The notes under the pieces were generated by a model. That model searched no databases, had not been told where the DNA came from, and was given only the letters and a program-made list of their open reading frames with translations. From assembly GCA_023525975.1 (NCBI GenBank), contig CM042046.1:55175373-55239372 (forward strand): a DNA stretch of 64,000 nucleotides, given 5' to 3'. This DNA is from Smallanthus sonchifolius (lineage: Eukaryota; Streptophyta; Magnoliopsida; Asterales; Asteraceae). The translations under genes and the position numbers were made by a program. This document shows, one piece after another, positions 48,201-62,400 of this stretch. Position 1 is the stretch's first letter, and each line of letters starts with the position of its first letter.

Positions 48201-51200
48201 TATGGTTTTGCAAATGGCGAGTCACACCGACCCAAAACAAGTATGGGACGGACTAAAGACTCGGTATTTGGGAGTTGAACGGGTGAGAGCGGCTCGGCTT
48301 GCAACACTAAGGAGGGAGCTTGAAGGACTACGCATGAAGAAGAGCGAAGCTGTTGATGATTTCGTGGCAAAATTGAACGGTTTAGCATCGAAGGCAAGGG
48401 GTCTTGGAGAAGAGGTTGAAGACAATGAATTGGTGAGAAGGCTTCTAGATTCCATGCCTAAGCCTTTCTTTCAAATTGTAAATTCAATTGAGCAATGTTT
48501 CGATTTGGACTCAATGCTCTTTGATGAGATTAAAGGCATATGAAGAGCGTATGAAAAGTCATGGAGAAAAAGAGGAAGAGAAGGGGCAGCTCTTGATGGC
48601 CGAACAAAGGTATGTTGAAAGTAGTGAACGTGGAAGAGGCCGTGGGAGGAGCTATGAAAGAGGTGGTAGAGGCCGAGGTAAAGGATCGGGTCGAGGTGAC
48701 AAGAGTGGAATTCGTTGTTATGATTGTGGAAATTTTGGTCACTTTAGCTATGAGTGCACAAAGTGGAAGGGCAAAGATAACGAAGCCAACTTGATCGAAG
48801 AGGAAGAACCGAAGCTTGAATGAAGAAACGGGTCAAGATTAAGGGGGAAATTGTTGGTTTTAATCTTGACTAGTTTTATTATTTGGTTTTATTAATAAGT
48901 ACTTTTAGTTGATTTATTTAGTAGTTGAATAAAGAAGAGTTGGTAGAGGGGTTTGACCGAATTAGAAGGAAGTTTATGTTGGAAAGGTGAACGTTGGTCA
49001 TGGTCATAACTTCTACCGGTTCCTTAGGTAGACCGAGTGTTTTATTGCTTTTTTTATGGTTCCCACGTTGTGTATGGAGGCTATTTAAAGATCCTTGGTT
49101 ATTGAGTAAAGTATGCAGCTTTTTATCTCTTTACTTTCTGTTTCCTCTTCATTTTGATAATTCAAGTTTGAGATCCATCTCTTCTACAAATTTACATGAG
49201 TTTGTGAGTGTGTTTTGAGTTTCACTTGGGCCAAGAGTTGGCCTTTGGGCCGCTTTAGGAGGTCCAGAAGGCTGAGTTGGATAGGGACATGGTGGGAAGG
49301 GCCAAGGAGGGTATCCTTGGTAAGTCCATGGAGATGTAGTGGGCCATGAGGAGTTTGGATCGGCCCATGAGGAATTGGGCCGAGAACCTGGGTTATGTGA
49401 CTGACATGTTTGTGAACCTGGATAACTCCGATTTCTACTACCGTATGAGCGTCCCCGACCTCTACCACCGCGTCCGCGTCCTCAGGTATAATTTTGGCCA
49501 GAATGCCTAGAATAGGATGAAGAGCTGGTGGTGACATGAAGAACCGAAGGTGCAAGGGTCTGGACTGAGTTGGCAGCTTGATGCCTTTTCCTGGTTTCCT
49601 CTAGAATCAATTTTGACCGGGCCTCCTAGAATTCTGGTACAGGGGTGGTCTGTTGGATCATCTTGGCACGTTTTCAAAGCTTTCATTCAAGCCAACAATT
49701 AATTGAAGTACCAAACTTTGGGTAGAGACGGGGGCTCCGACATTGGCTAATTGATCAGCTAACATCTTGTGAGTTTGACAGTAGGAGATGTCGTGGTTGT
49801 CAAGCTTGGTGGTTATGAACCGGTGTTCCAAATAGATAGCTCTAGAGCTTTGATTGTCAAGTGAAAAATATTTTCGAGAGCAACCCAAGCCGGATTAGAA
49901 GAGGCTGAATATAAAGAGGAAGATATTACAAGATGATACCCTCTAATATAGCAAGATGTAAATATATAGCCTAACATACATAGTCTAACATCCCCCAGCA
50001 AGTTGAGGGCGGGGAACGACCAGCAACTTGGACTGTAAAAATAGAAACCTCTGTGATTGTAAAGGCTTTGTAAAGACATCAGCAATTTGGTCAATGGTAG
50101 ATATTAACTAGACATTTAGTTGTCCCTGAGCCACCTGTTCACGAACAAAATGAAAGTCCACTTCAACATGTTTGGTGCGAGCATGAAACACAGGGTTTGC
50201 TTAGAGGTAGGTGGCTCCTAAATTGTCACACCAAAGTGTGGGGATGGTGTCGGAATGCCGAGCTCAAGAAGAAGGGATTTCAACCAGATTAATTCAGCTA
50301 CCGTATCGGCAAGGGCCTTGTATTCAGACTCAATCGAGGATCTTGAAACTGTTCTTTGCTTACGGGCAGACCAAGAGATGAGGTTTGATCCCATGTAAAC
50401 GGAAAATCCTCCAGTGGATAGGCGATCGATTGGGCAGCCCTACCCAGTCCAAATCAGAATCAGCCTGAAGAGGGGAGGGTTGTTAAGCGAATTAACAGGT
50501 CAAGAAGAAAAACCGGTAAAGCTCTTGGTAGACTAACGCAGCGGCGATGGCTTTGATGAAAATCCCGTGTTCCATGGGAGGAGTAAACACATTAACACTC
50601 GGTTTCATTTCATAAGAGAGTGCATTAAAAGGGGTGAAATTGAAGTTGAGCATGTTGAAGGAACCTTGCAAAAGGCGGATATTTTAACAAAGGCATTATC
50701 AAGAGTAAAATTTGAAGAGATGCGGAATTTACTTGGATTAAAAAACTTGGGTGGTACACACAAGGATTAAGGGGGAGATTGATGGATTAATCCTTGATGG
50801 GCCAAAACTTAAATGGGCCAAAGGAGTGAAGCAACATACAGGCCTACGCATTTGTTTTGAGTCGGTCGCTGATTTGAGATTTACATTTGTTTTGGTTTGT
50901 TATTTACTTGCTCCTAAAGTTAAGGTAGGATAGATTAGTTTCCAAGTAATTAGTTTTAGTATAAATACTCGTGTTGAGTCTTTGTTTTGATTATGAGAGT
51001 TTTTGTAAGTTTGAGTTCATTAATAAAGAAAAAGCCATCGTGTTTGTGTGTGTGATTATCAATTGTTCCCAACAATGAAATGATTCACCTTAAGATCATC
51101 TCATCTTCCTCTACTTAGATGGGAGAGATGTAGATGTAATCTCAATATGTGAAAAAACACACAATCGAGAGATTATAAATACATGTATACTAACCTGCGT

Positions 51201-54200
51201 TTACGCTGATGGATCACCCAAAATGAGGAAGCATGGTTATTAGATGATATATCCAAGATAGGAATAGGTTCCTGCTTTATAAGAAGAGAACATATTACAA
51301 CATCTTGATTAGAAGTAAAAAGGAACTTGGATTTAATGATATACCTTTTCCATCATCCATCCACCTTCTAGCGACAGTGAAATATATAGAGAATTACGGA
51401 CATCTGCATAATATATGGGCACAACACTACGTGATGATAAAAGGCCCTGCTGCCTCTCAGTTGTATTTCCATTGTTCGACTTCTCCCATATTGTAAACTG
51501 TGCTGGACAAGGAAGTCTGTTTTCCAACTTCAAAGGAGCATTCACCGATATCTTCCAATCATAAACAGGGGAATTGAGCTCTGTCTGAAGAACTGATGCA
51601 TCTGCACCGACGCTAAGCCAAAACTGCCTGCCGTCAGATGATGGACAACACCAAAGTGTGTCATTCTTTTCAAGCTGATTTAACTTGAATGAAGAATTCA
51701 GCATCTTTTTTCCTTGTTTCACTGAAGATTCTTTGGAGTGCTGCCCCTGCTCGTTTGCCCCAACAGGGGCGGAAACTAAGCTAGCAGGACACCCCCAAGT
51801 GTAGAGCCTCTCATTTTGTTGAGCAGAAGGGCGAATTTGTAAACAATTATCAGAATCCCTAGACATAGATCGCCACGGTAATACAAAAGAACAGCCAGGA
51901 TCTAAGACATGGATATCAGAACCAGTGTTTGGTGTGTCTTGGTCGGTCATTTCCCTTGTACGGGTCCAACGTCTACGACGTACATTGTCTTGAGCCGACT
52001 TTGAAGAATTTTGAGGATTTGGAGGCCATTTTATAGTTTCATTGTCACGCCCATATGCCCATCCATCCACATCAACAGGATCAGATTTATCAATCACCCA
52101 AGCTGACGTCCATGTCCATCCAGGTGGAAGTGGTGGTTCATAGAAATCCTATTATGCCACAGAATATTAAAATCCATACAAAAACATATTATTGTTTAAG
52201 AAAGACTTACATTAGCTGAATATGAAAAATTTCTATTGCTCCAACGTCCTGGACCATTGCCACGGAAACTGAGCAGTTTATTACCCCAACCTAAAATTGA
52301 GCTATGCCTTTGATTCTCAAAGATCTCTTCCACAACAATAGTACTATCAACTACTTCAGAAGGCTCGTGAATCTTAGAAATAGAAGAGACATTTATATCC
52401 AGCTTAACATTTGAATCATTAGCAATGGTTCCAAGACCCTTCAGAATTGCATGTTTCTTTCCATCTTTCATGACTACTTCCATGGTGATGAAATCGTCAT
52501 CCAACTTTTTTGCGATGACTGAGAGTGGAAGAAATGATCTAAAACTCTCCCACACACCTTCAGGCCCAAGTCCCACCCAAAACCCCACATCATTATCCGC
52601 ATCTTTCTCCTGCTCCGATGTACTTTGGAAGTTTGAAACTGCTTTCATTTCAAAATAGGATGTAGAAGCTACAAGACATCCTTGAAAGGGCAAGTCACCA
52701 TCCTTTTGCTGACCCTAAAGTAATAACATCAAGAATTACAAATTATATATCATCAAAACAAGTAAAATATACAATGACAAGATAATATAAAAAAAACAAT
52801 GTATCATTTATTGAACATGAAAGATCATGAAAATTACTAACCCTCCTCATTAGAAGGTGTGTAACATTTTTCTGATCGCCAGTTGCTTGTTGCAACATTC
52901 TAGCCGAGGCCACCTTTCTTAAGGGATTCACACCATGTCCAACCGAGATTGCTGAAGCACCGACCACTTCACCTGATCCCAAACACAACCAAGATCAGCT
53001 TATGCATACACTAGAACCACATGATCATGTTACCTATACACGTTGAGTTCAAATTAGGTATCACATTGCATTAGTATTAATTGTTGGTACAGGATATAAT
53101 ATAATCTAGTTGATATCAGCAGTGGCGGATCCATGAATATTTTCCAGGGGGTTCACTGTTTTTAGCTGCTCCAATTTCATAGGACCAGACATAAAAATTC
53201 GGGTCGGGTAAGATTCAGAGGTTCACGGGTCAGACCGGTCGGAGATAAAAAAAATGAGCTAACTTGAAACATAAGCATACATCAAAATAATTGAAAATTA
53301 AACTCTTAAAGTAGTAAAAGCAATTTTTCAAACCCGGATCGGAGAGTGAACCAGCTGGCTCAGAGGTTCACTGGTCGGACCGGATTCAAGAACCGGATAA
53401 AATAATAAATAATTTAATAACTTAAAGTTATTAAAAAAATAGGGGAAGGTTCCACTAAGAAGTGGTTTTTCGCTAAGAAAAGCTAAGAAGTGGTTTTTCG
53501 CTAAGAAAAGCTAAGAAGTGGGTCAAACGAACTCTGATTGAGCTCATTCCAGCGGCGTTGGAACCGTCTCATCGAAATCTAATCCGGACCGAAAAACCTA
53601 AACCCCCCTCCACCCGCACCCCCAAAAACCTAAACCCCCTCTCCAACCCTAAACCCTAAACCCTACCCCAAAAAGCCTAAAATCACCACCCCCACCCCAA
53701 AAAAACCTAAGGATAAAAAATGTATTGCATATACTAAGGATAAAAAAGAAAATTCAAAATATGTAAAAATGAATATATAATTGTGTTTCGAAAATATGTT
53801 AATTACTATTTAATGTAATTTGACTTTCATTTACTATAAAATGTTACATAATTATATTTCAAAGTTTTTTACAATAAGGGATAATTTAAAATAAATGTGT
53901 TTTATTACTATAATTAGTATTTTTTAAATATATTATTATTAAAAGATAGAAGTTTATTTAATAAGAGAGAGAGACGGGAAAAAATGAATGAGAATGAATA
54001 TGGAGGCGACACGTGCCATGAAAAAACCTTTATTTATTAGATAGTATAGATATAGATGTACAAAATGATTATCACCCTAATAATTATATTCTAAACATTT
54101 TTATTAATATTTTGGTTTGAGTTTTTTTATCAAAATATTTTCTAATAATATGACTCTAAATAATGAACGATATTACCTAACAAAATAAGATAATAGATAA

Positions 54201-56411
54201 ATAATTTACTTAAATAAAATGAAAACATAAAATAAAATAGAACTAATAAAGCAAATAAATTGAATACATTAGAAAAAAAATGAGAAATTTTAGGGTTCTT
54301 TATGATATATTATTTTTTTTTTAAACTTTTTTTTGCTCTTTGTTCTTTCTAATTTGCTATTTTTTTAAATATTTTTCAAATTTGTTTTTTAGCTTATTTG
54401 ATTGTACAAAGCTTATTTGGTTGTACATAAAGTTTATTTGGTTGTACACAGAGCTTTTTTAGTTGCAAATTAAAAATATGTTTTATACATTATTTAATTA
54501 TGTGTAATTATTTTTATTATCCACCTTTTTCGTAGTAAAGTATTAAAATGTGGTAACTATTATCTAGAATTAATAATATATTACCCGGTGCTTCACATAC
54601 ATGAAGCTCTCACCTCTCGCCTAACACCCCACATCTAGGCTTTTGGAGCGTCTCATAATTTTTTAAACCAAGAACACTCCGAAAAAAGGAGAAATTTATT
54701 TTAGGGTTCGGACGGATGTGGCCAGCGGTGACACTCAACAAGGTTTTCTCTGGAAACAAAAGCTCACCGAATTTGGAAGAAAAAGTGGTGGTCGAGGTGG
54801 TTTTGTTTTGGTTGGTTTTGAACATGGAGGTTGTATGCAACATGACACGGAAGGTGGCGATAGGGATAAAAAAACTTCTAAAGGTGTGATACCTTGTGAA
54901 GATAAAAGAGATGTTATTGAGATTATTTGTATAATACAATGTTAAATGTGCACATAATCCAAGAACCTAGTTGGCTGAACTAATGGGCCTAACTATAATG
55001 TATTATAACAGTGCAGATTAACTATATGTTATGTAGCTCAAAGACAATTGAAATGTTAAAGTATAAGTTTATCAATTTTATATTACCTTTTCCTGCTTTT
55101 GCTGCAAGATTAGTCACCTCAACCTCCAATCTTGCTAACCCCTACAAAAACACCAAATAATATATTTCCTAGGATCATACAAAAATTATTTTCATTAAGA
55201 AATCTAAAGCATACAAACAAGAAGTTAGGTATTAATTACACAAGTTTCTTTAAATTTTTTTGTTTCCTGTCTGTCTCTCCTATTAAATAATAATGATTTT
55301 TATAAAACGTTTTTTTACTTCAAAAAATATGCCTGTTCATAAACTATTTTTATAAATTGAACATTTTTTTCATTCTTTTTATAAAATATTTTTAAAAAAT
55401 AATTATTGCACCAATAACATCCGACATACAAATCTTCATAGGATCTACCGGTTTACAAGTTATCTTTATTCAATCCATGTAATACATGGGTTTTAACCTA
55501 GTGTATTATATATGGCGAGTTTATTGTAATGGAGAAGACAAGGAAATATAGCATTCATCAAAGTGATCCTAATACCAAAACCCTAAGCAGCCGTTGATCT
55601 CCTCTCTGGTCGACATTAATCCTATTCTGATCGACTGCTACTGCTCTTAATCCTCTGCTCCATTCTGATCGAGTGCTACTGCTCACAACCCTCTCCTCCT
55701 TTACCTTCACACTTGCTGCTATGGACACCCTGCCATCTCTGTAACAAACATAAAAAACTTCATCCCCTTCACTTTAGAAATGGAGATCGGCCAATATAAC
55801 TCATGGGCAGAGTTATTCAAAATACACGACAGGGCCTTCGAGGTAACATACCACATTGATCCCTCTATAATACCTCCTGTTGAAATAATCCCCCATGCAG
55901 AAAAAGATATAATTAACCCTCTGGATGTGATTGTCCTTTAATGCCATTTGCTACATACCATTCTGAAGCCTGGGGTGCTTTGGAAAATATTTTCCAGACA
56001 ATCAAAGCTCACAAGCCGTCTATCTCGAACACAAATTTGTTACCTCTATCTCCTCCTACGGCCAAACCCTTAAACATGCTTGCAGATCAGCTTGCCAATG
56101 TTGGAGTACCGGTAACAAATCAAAGACTTGTTTTACAATTAATTGCAGGTCTTAATGAAAATTATGAAGGAGTAGCCATGCTGATCCAACATTCAAAACC
56201 CCTCCCTGATTTTTATGATGCCAGGTCCCGTCTCATCAAGGAAGAAACCCGCAAGTCTCATCAAGCATCCAACAACACTTATCCAGTCCGAACGACCTTA
56301 CACACAACCACCAAATTATAGTGGCAGTCAGCAGCACAACCTGCCACGTCAGCCCGATTACCAGCCCTACTACAGTCCTCGTGGCCAAGGTTGTGCCACG
56401 GCGTTGTCGTT

Positions 56412-56477
<66 letters not shown>

Positions 56478-59400
56478 GGATAAAGGCACAGGAGCAGCAA
56501 GAACAAAAGAAAAAACACAGATTGAAACCAAAATTTGGGTTTCGACTTTATAAAAAAGACTCACAAAATTCGACTCTTTAAAACTAAACAAAGACTCAAT
56601 ATAAATAGACTAAACCTAGCTTAACCCCTAAGCTAAATCAAAACAAATTACTTCTAAAAATAATTCTCCTAAAATAAAGCAAATTAATATCAAACCAAAA
56701 ATAAAACATTGAATCAATTTTGAGTAAATTTCTGCCAGCTTTTCTTTCCTTGATTGCTATTCCAAAATTAAGCCAGGTCTTCAATTCCCAACAGTCCCTG
56801 CAAGTACTTGGTAATTCTTTCAAGTTCTTCATCATGCTCGTCCATACCATTCAAGCCCGTGTTTTCTGACCACATGTCAAAATCCATTTCTGTACCTTGT
56901 TCACCTTCAGACCCATCAGCAAAGCTTTTCAATGACCCAAATTTCCTACCAAGAAACCCCTCTTGTTTACCCATGGTTAACAGCAAGGCTGGTTCATCAT
57001 CACTCTGAGGCAGCAGTGCTTTTTCTTCCTTGTGTTTCTGGTTAGGACACTCATTTGCATAGTGTCCGTATTTCTCACATTTAAAACACATGATGTGTGA
57101 TTTGTCCTTGTTTTGATGTGGCTCCTGATGATCATTGACTATGTTGTTTTGGTTCCCCCTAGCTCGACCACCTCCTCGACCCCGTTCCCGACCATTCCCT
57201 CGGTCGTCTGATCGAGCAAACATCAGTCTTTCTTGATCATCACTTGTTCTTTCTCGACCCTTGATCTCCTTCCCACAAAGACGCTCCTCAAAAGCTTTGA
57301 GTTTTCCTACGACATCTTCAAATGTCATAGCATCAAGGTCTGCATATTGTTCCATTGCAGCAACAAGGTGGAAGAACTTCTCTGGTATGGCATCAAGAAG
57401 TTTTCTCACTAGTGTCGCATCGTCAAAAACAGTTCCAAGGCTCACTGCTTTGGATGCTATTCCGCTTAGTTTTCAAGAAAATTGATCAATAGATTCATCG
57501 TCCCTCATCCTCAGGTTCTCGAGTTCACTCTTCAATGTTTGGAGCCTTGCCTTTTGCACACGATCAGCCCCGACGTATCGCATACGTAGGGCTTCCAATC
57601 TCATTTGCAGTCTTGTACTTTGCTATTTGCAGGAGGATCTCGTCAGAAACAGCCTGGAATAGGAACGCCCGGGCTGTTTTGTTTCTTTTTTCATCTACTG
57701 CCGCCCCGGCAGTAGGCTGGACAGCATCCCACACACCCTGATCATCCAGTATGGCCTCCACCACAATCGACCAGGTAGTGTAGTTGGTTCCAGTCAGCTT
57801 CGGAACCTGCTGTGATACCCCAGCTGTCACTTTGGTTTGAGCAATCACAACTGGATTAGTGTTTGTATTCTGATTGGCCATGGTGTCCTTCCTTCCAGCC
57901 TTTCCTCAGTCGATTATTCTGTTGTTAACAAGCCCCAACCAGGTTGGAAACTGGATATGGTCGATTTTTCCTTTTCGTGAGTTTTGAAACAGTTTGAAGA
58001 GTACGATCACCCCAATCTTCTCTTCTGCCTTTTGTTGATGCTCGATTGAACCAAACAGCCCCTGTTGTTCTTCAATCTCCTCCCTTTGAATCGGCTAACT
58101 CCTCCTTTTGCTAGCTCTGATACCAATTAAAGGCACAGGAGCAGCAAGAACAAAAGAAAAAACACAGATTGAAACCAAAATTTGGGTTTCGACTTTATAA
58201 AAAAGACACACAAAATTCGAATCTTTAAAACTAAACAAAGACTCAATATAAATAGACTAAACCTAGCTTAACCCCTAAGCTAAATCAAAACAAATTACTT
58301 CTAAAAATAATTCTCCTAAAATAAAGCAAATTAATATCAAACCAAAAATAAAACATTGAATCAATTTTGAGTAAATTTCTGCCAGCTTTTCTTTCCTTGA
58401 TTGCTATTCCAAAATTAAGCCAACACCGGAGAGGGTGAGAGCCCCGTCGTGCCCGGACCCTGTGCCCGTGGTGCTCGGGGACGAGGTAGGTCTAACTACC
58501 GGGGACGCGGGGGACACTCCGTGGTCAAGAAGGAACAACAGAGCTTTTCTGGCCGATGGCCCAACTCTCCTTCATGGGCCACACGTCAGAACAACACATG
58601 GACCTATCCTCCATGTCCCTATCCAACCCAGACCCGACAGCCCCTATCCCTCATTATTAGACAAATTTGTATTAGTTTATATTAGAGGGCCTTATGTGTA
58701 ATTAAGTTTCCTATTTATATCTCTTGTAATCATCATTATTATTTATAATATACAATTACCAAGTTCATATTAAGATGTAACAACCACATTTCCATTAGCA
58801 ACAATGTCTCCCTTAAATATATTAAAATAGTAAACTGTTGTTACCACAAAAGTTCTAACTGAAGTAGCTATCAGCATGTGCCTAACTTCCTAAGGCTCTG
58901 CTTTGCAAGGGGAATTTGAAGTGTTAGCTATGTTTAGTTAATGTGTGTCTGTATAGCCTTTGAATTTGCAAAAAATAAATCAAGTGATCTTGTAAATGTG
59001 AACATACCTTCCGAGGAACTTCAAAAATAAAAAGTTCATTCCATCTGGCACTGCCAAGACCTTTACTCTTGGAAATCAAGGGCTTCACACATTTGGTCCT
59101 TGCACTCTGAGGGAACAGCCTCTGCTGACTTGCCTCTTGACTCTCAACAACAAGCCGGAGTGCACAGAAGAAGTTATTACTATTTCCATCAACAATGATT
59201 GGTAAATCCTGTTGTCAAGGAAAGAAAACAAAATTCATATATTAGCAACCATGTTCGGACGAATTTCATGATCATTTTGAAATGGTGTAAATACAACCTT
59301 GGCTTCAAGTATCTGCACGGCCATATAACATCGTCCTTCCCTTGAATCATCAAACGAGTTTAATCGATCTGAGTACCTTGAAGGTGGGATCCACACGGAG

Positions 59401-62400
59401 GTACTGTCATTGTACCGCAGAAGGTTAACTGTACTAGAATTTTGCTCATACTTCTTCAAATAAATATCACATCCAAGTCTATTCTCTATGATCACAGTCT
59501 GGAAATCCTCGACATCCAATGCAGAAAAAATTGAACCATCTTCACCCACACTATGGCTGCTAGTTTCCTGCCAAGTATTCATAGAAAGGAAAACAAAAGA
59601 ATTAATTTATGCAATTCAACTGCAAGAAATTGTTGAAAAAATATATGTGCCTCCAATCGACCTCCTCTGACTTGATTGCCTTTTGTTCAAGTTCTCTCAG
59701 TCTTCTCCAAGAAGCAATGGATTCCGCAAATGTATCAAAACTTGCAGCACTGATATTTATATTAAGGATACTTGTAGCTGTAATCCGTGCTCTTTTTCCA
59801 AGTTTCGATTGGGATTCCTCATTGGTATCATATGTTTCGAATCTTCAGAAGCACAATGGTAGAAGATGAAAAGGCAGGCAATAGTTTGTCAAAGACCAAA
59901 ATAAATAAACAATAAAAGACAAAACATTGTAGGTAAGTTAATACTTTAATATTCCATCGAATGGCTCCACCAGTGGTTCCCACGAGTCTAAAAGTGTGTT
60001 AAATGTTGATGCAGCAATTGAAGACATCACCACAGCATTCATAGAGTCTATTCCACCATGAGTTGCAAGCTTAATGTTCGTGATGGTAACATCAAAAAAC
60101 GGTGTCATCTGCAAAGAATCCAAGGTACAAGTATGCAAGTGAGTGAACAAAAATATACAATTATTTTTGTCAACAAGAGTATATGCAAGTTGGATACCAT
60201 TCCACACAGACTCTCTAAAATGGTTACAGAGATGCATTTCAACTTTATATCCGCCATTATATTCTCTCGTGTCTTTGGTTTCACAGAATCGCCAATAGCA
60301 AAGGCCAGCCGACTGGAAGGCTTCTTCAAATCAGAACGTGCAAGAAAAGTGCAGGCCTAAATTTAGCCAAAGAAAATGGCATGAGGCGCTGAAGTTATAC
60401 TAGATCCTTTTCTCAGTAATATACACACAAAACCATCATATTATAATTTGTTTACCCATATTAACTATCTCCAATTTTTAACAACTGTAAAAGCTGACCT
60501 GATTATCCAGTTTCCAGATAGTCCAGCATTGAGATGCTGTTGAATAATTTGATATTGGCGTCTCAGGAATATCAGCTTGGCTAACAAGATCGATCCTCGG
60601 GCAGCAGACTAAATTAAATTTTGGCATCTCATCTACTCGAGTAACTATGCAACCCATAGAAGCATAACCTGGGGGTGCAATTGGGTACCAGAAAAAGGCT
60701 TCATCCAGGCCCTTGATAATGATATGAGCAACTTTAGTAAACTGAACAGGGTTCGCTGAGATGTCAGCGTTAGACTTAAATATTATTCCCAAGGCAGGTG
60801 GCTCCAAACTGCAAGGGTAAGATGATTAAGTAACACTTTGAAAAAGTATCAGGATGGTGTGATGAAATATGTGGGGGGGGGGGGAGAGAGACAGAGAGAG
60901 GGCTCTAACCCTTCAGTTACGCAGTCACCTAAAACTTTAAATCCAGGTCGTGGTATAGGTCGCCAAATAGAGACTGGTTTGCGGATATCACCACCCTTAT
61001 CCCACCAGATCCTCTCAAAACTTGGACTTGACATGTAACAACTAGCTTTTGAAATTGATCTGAGAGCATCCCACCCTGATGATGAACTTGTTATACCCTG
61101 CTCACTTCTTTGTTGGTTTGTATTCTCATGGTCAACATTTACATCGGTCCTGGATTCTCTTGCAGAGAGACGATGCCAGCTTGAGTTCAAAAGAAGAAGA
61201 TGGTTAAGGTCATAGCATATGTCCTGTGGGGGACAGCTAACAGAAGGGTTTGCATGAAATGATCCAAAAAGGTTGTCGAGTCTCCAAATGCTAAATCCTG
61301 ATGGGTAAGTGTTGTTTGAGGAAGCATTGAACATGCAAGCTGAATATGTTGTGGATGTTGCCAGGTCATCTCTTATGCAGTAGACAACATGATTTGGTGG
61401 TGGTTGGTTTCCAATATGTGCAACACACCCTAAAGCCAAGTATCCTGGGGGTGGAATAGGTGTCCACAGAGAACAATCACAATGTATATCCTCCACTTTA
61501 GTTTGCTGTATATCAGAGAATAAGCCAACAAGCTTAAAGCCAAGAGGCTTTCGTACACGCCCACATGTATTACTCACAGCCATAACAGCTTGTGAAGGAG
61601 GAATGGGCCTAAATCAACCATATTGAATAACAAAGTAAGGTCAAACTGTGTTACAACTATCAACTACTTGTGGCACTATACAACCAATCACACCAATTAT
61701 CAAGAAACATCAACTATCAATATGATCAAGAAACCATCAATTATCAATCAATCACCCCATATAACTAATAACCCAACAACCAAAAAGTTGCAAAGAAGAT
61801 CTGCTTAAGGATTAAGACATTTTCTACCTGGAAGTCACACAATCTCCCAAAATGACGTAATTTCGGGGAGCTCGAGGTCTCCAGAATGTAATTGCATTAT
61901 GATGCCCCTTCGCTGCATAAGAAATCAATTGAACATTCTTGTGAAAAGATGGTACAAAGGAGAAAGCAATGCAAAGAAACAACAAATAGGTGACTTGCCA
62001 ATAGAGCCCAAAAAAGGAAGTGTAAAGGGAAAACCTTTTGGAGGCATCCAAACTTGATCATAGTTGGTACAAGGAGACAATGGATCAGCACTCTGAAACC
62101 GTAATGCTGCAACTGCCTGACTTTGTAGATTAAGAATCAGGGAGATGGCACTTAAAGATAAGTGGACATATACATCAGAAGATATCAAAGATATATTAGT
62201 TTTATCCTTTACAGAAGTATATCCCGCAGAGATATCCACTGGATCAAGAATTCTAAGACCAGAACCAGCCTCCACGGTTAGATCTTTGAGAAGAGCTCGA
62301 ACCCATGTACCATTTTCTTTTGATGCAAACCTATTAAGAAAGAAAGGCATATAACAAATTAGGTTAGCCAACTATTATGGTGTTAGTGATTGAATCAGAG

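Larger units (their letters stand above)
52973..55086. other. VPS13 intron of 2.1 kb with several repeat fragments
   Basis: Around 53150-53400 GGTTCAC/GGTCGGACCGG motifs suggest a decayed transposon. At 53455-53522 there is a 28-bp tandem repeat, at 53647-53668 a CCCTAAA run, and at 54050 a minus-strand Helitron-type 5' end. A plus-strand frame at 54718-54945 starting MASGDTQQGFL has no recognised domain, though its base composition is coding-like. It may be a captured fragment. Confidence 0.5.
56394..58463 (+). rRNA. 25S rRNA gene fragment (about 120 bp, in two pieces), non-functional
   Basis: The left piece (about 56394-56480) contains GAATTGTAGTCTGGAGAAGC and CAGCGGCGGACCGGGCCCAA. The right piece (58426-58463) contains GAGGGTGAGAGCCCCGTCGT and GCCCGGACCCTGT. 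These are consecutive parts of the 5' region of plant 25S rRNA, read on the plus strand. TR-GAG element A was inserted between them and duplicated CCGGA. Only this short internal piece of rDNA is present, embedded in a retrotransposon gag, so it is a relocated fragment rather than an rRNA gene. A few differences from the usual rRNA sequence (GGAAGGGGGCG) show decay. Confidence 0.9.
55502..58670 (+). pseudogene. Copia gag relic, interrupted by rDNA and a TR-GAG element
   Basis: A leader of unknown extent precedes gag, which begins MEIGQYNSWAELFKIHDRAF near 55780. It continues after a frameshift through 55941-56321 (AWGALENIFQTIK, NMLADQLANVGVPV, LIKEETRKSH) to SPRGQG near 56390. The Arg/Gly-rich continuation (ARGARGRGRSNYRGRGG) is found only at about 58464-58515, followed by a Pro/Trp-rich tail. 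The gap is filled by 25S rDNA and, inside that, TR-GAG element A. Sequence after 58630 (TATTTATATCTCTTGTAATC) looks like the end of an LTR. Protease and the rest of pol are missing. Confidence 0.8.

Noticed and set aside
56394..58463. A functional rRNA gene
   Set aside because: Only about 120 bp of 25S is present, split by a retroelement and flanked by gag sequence.
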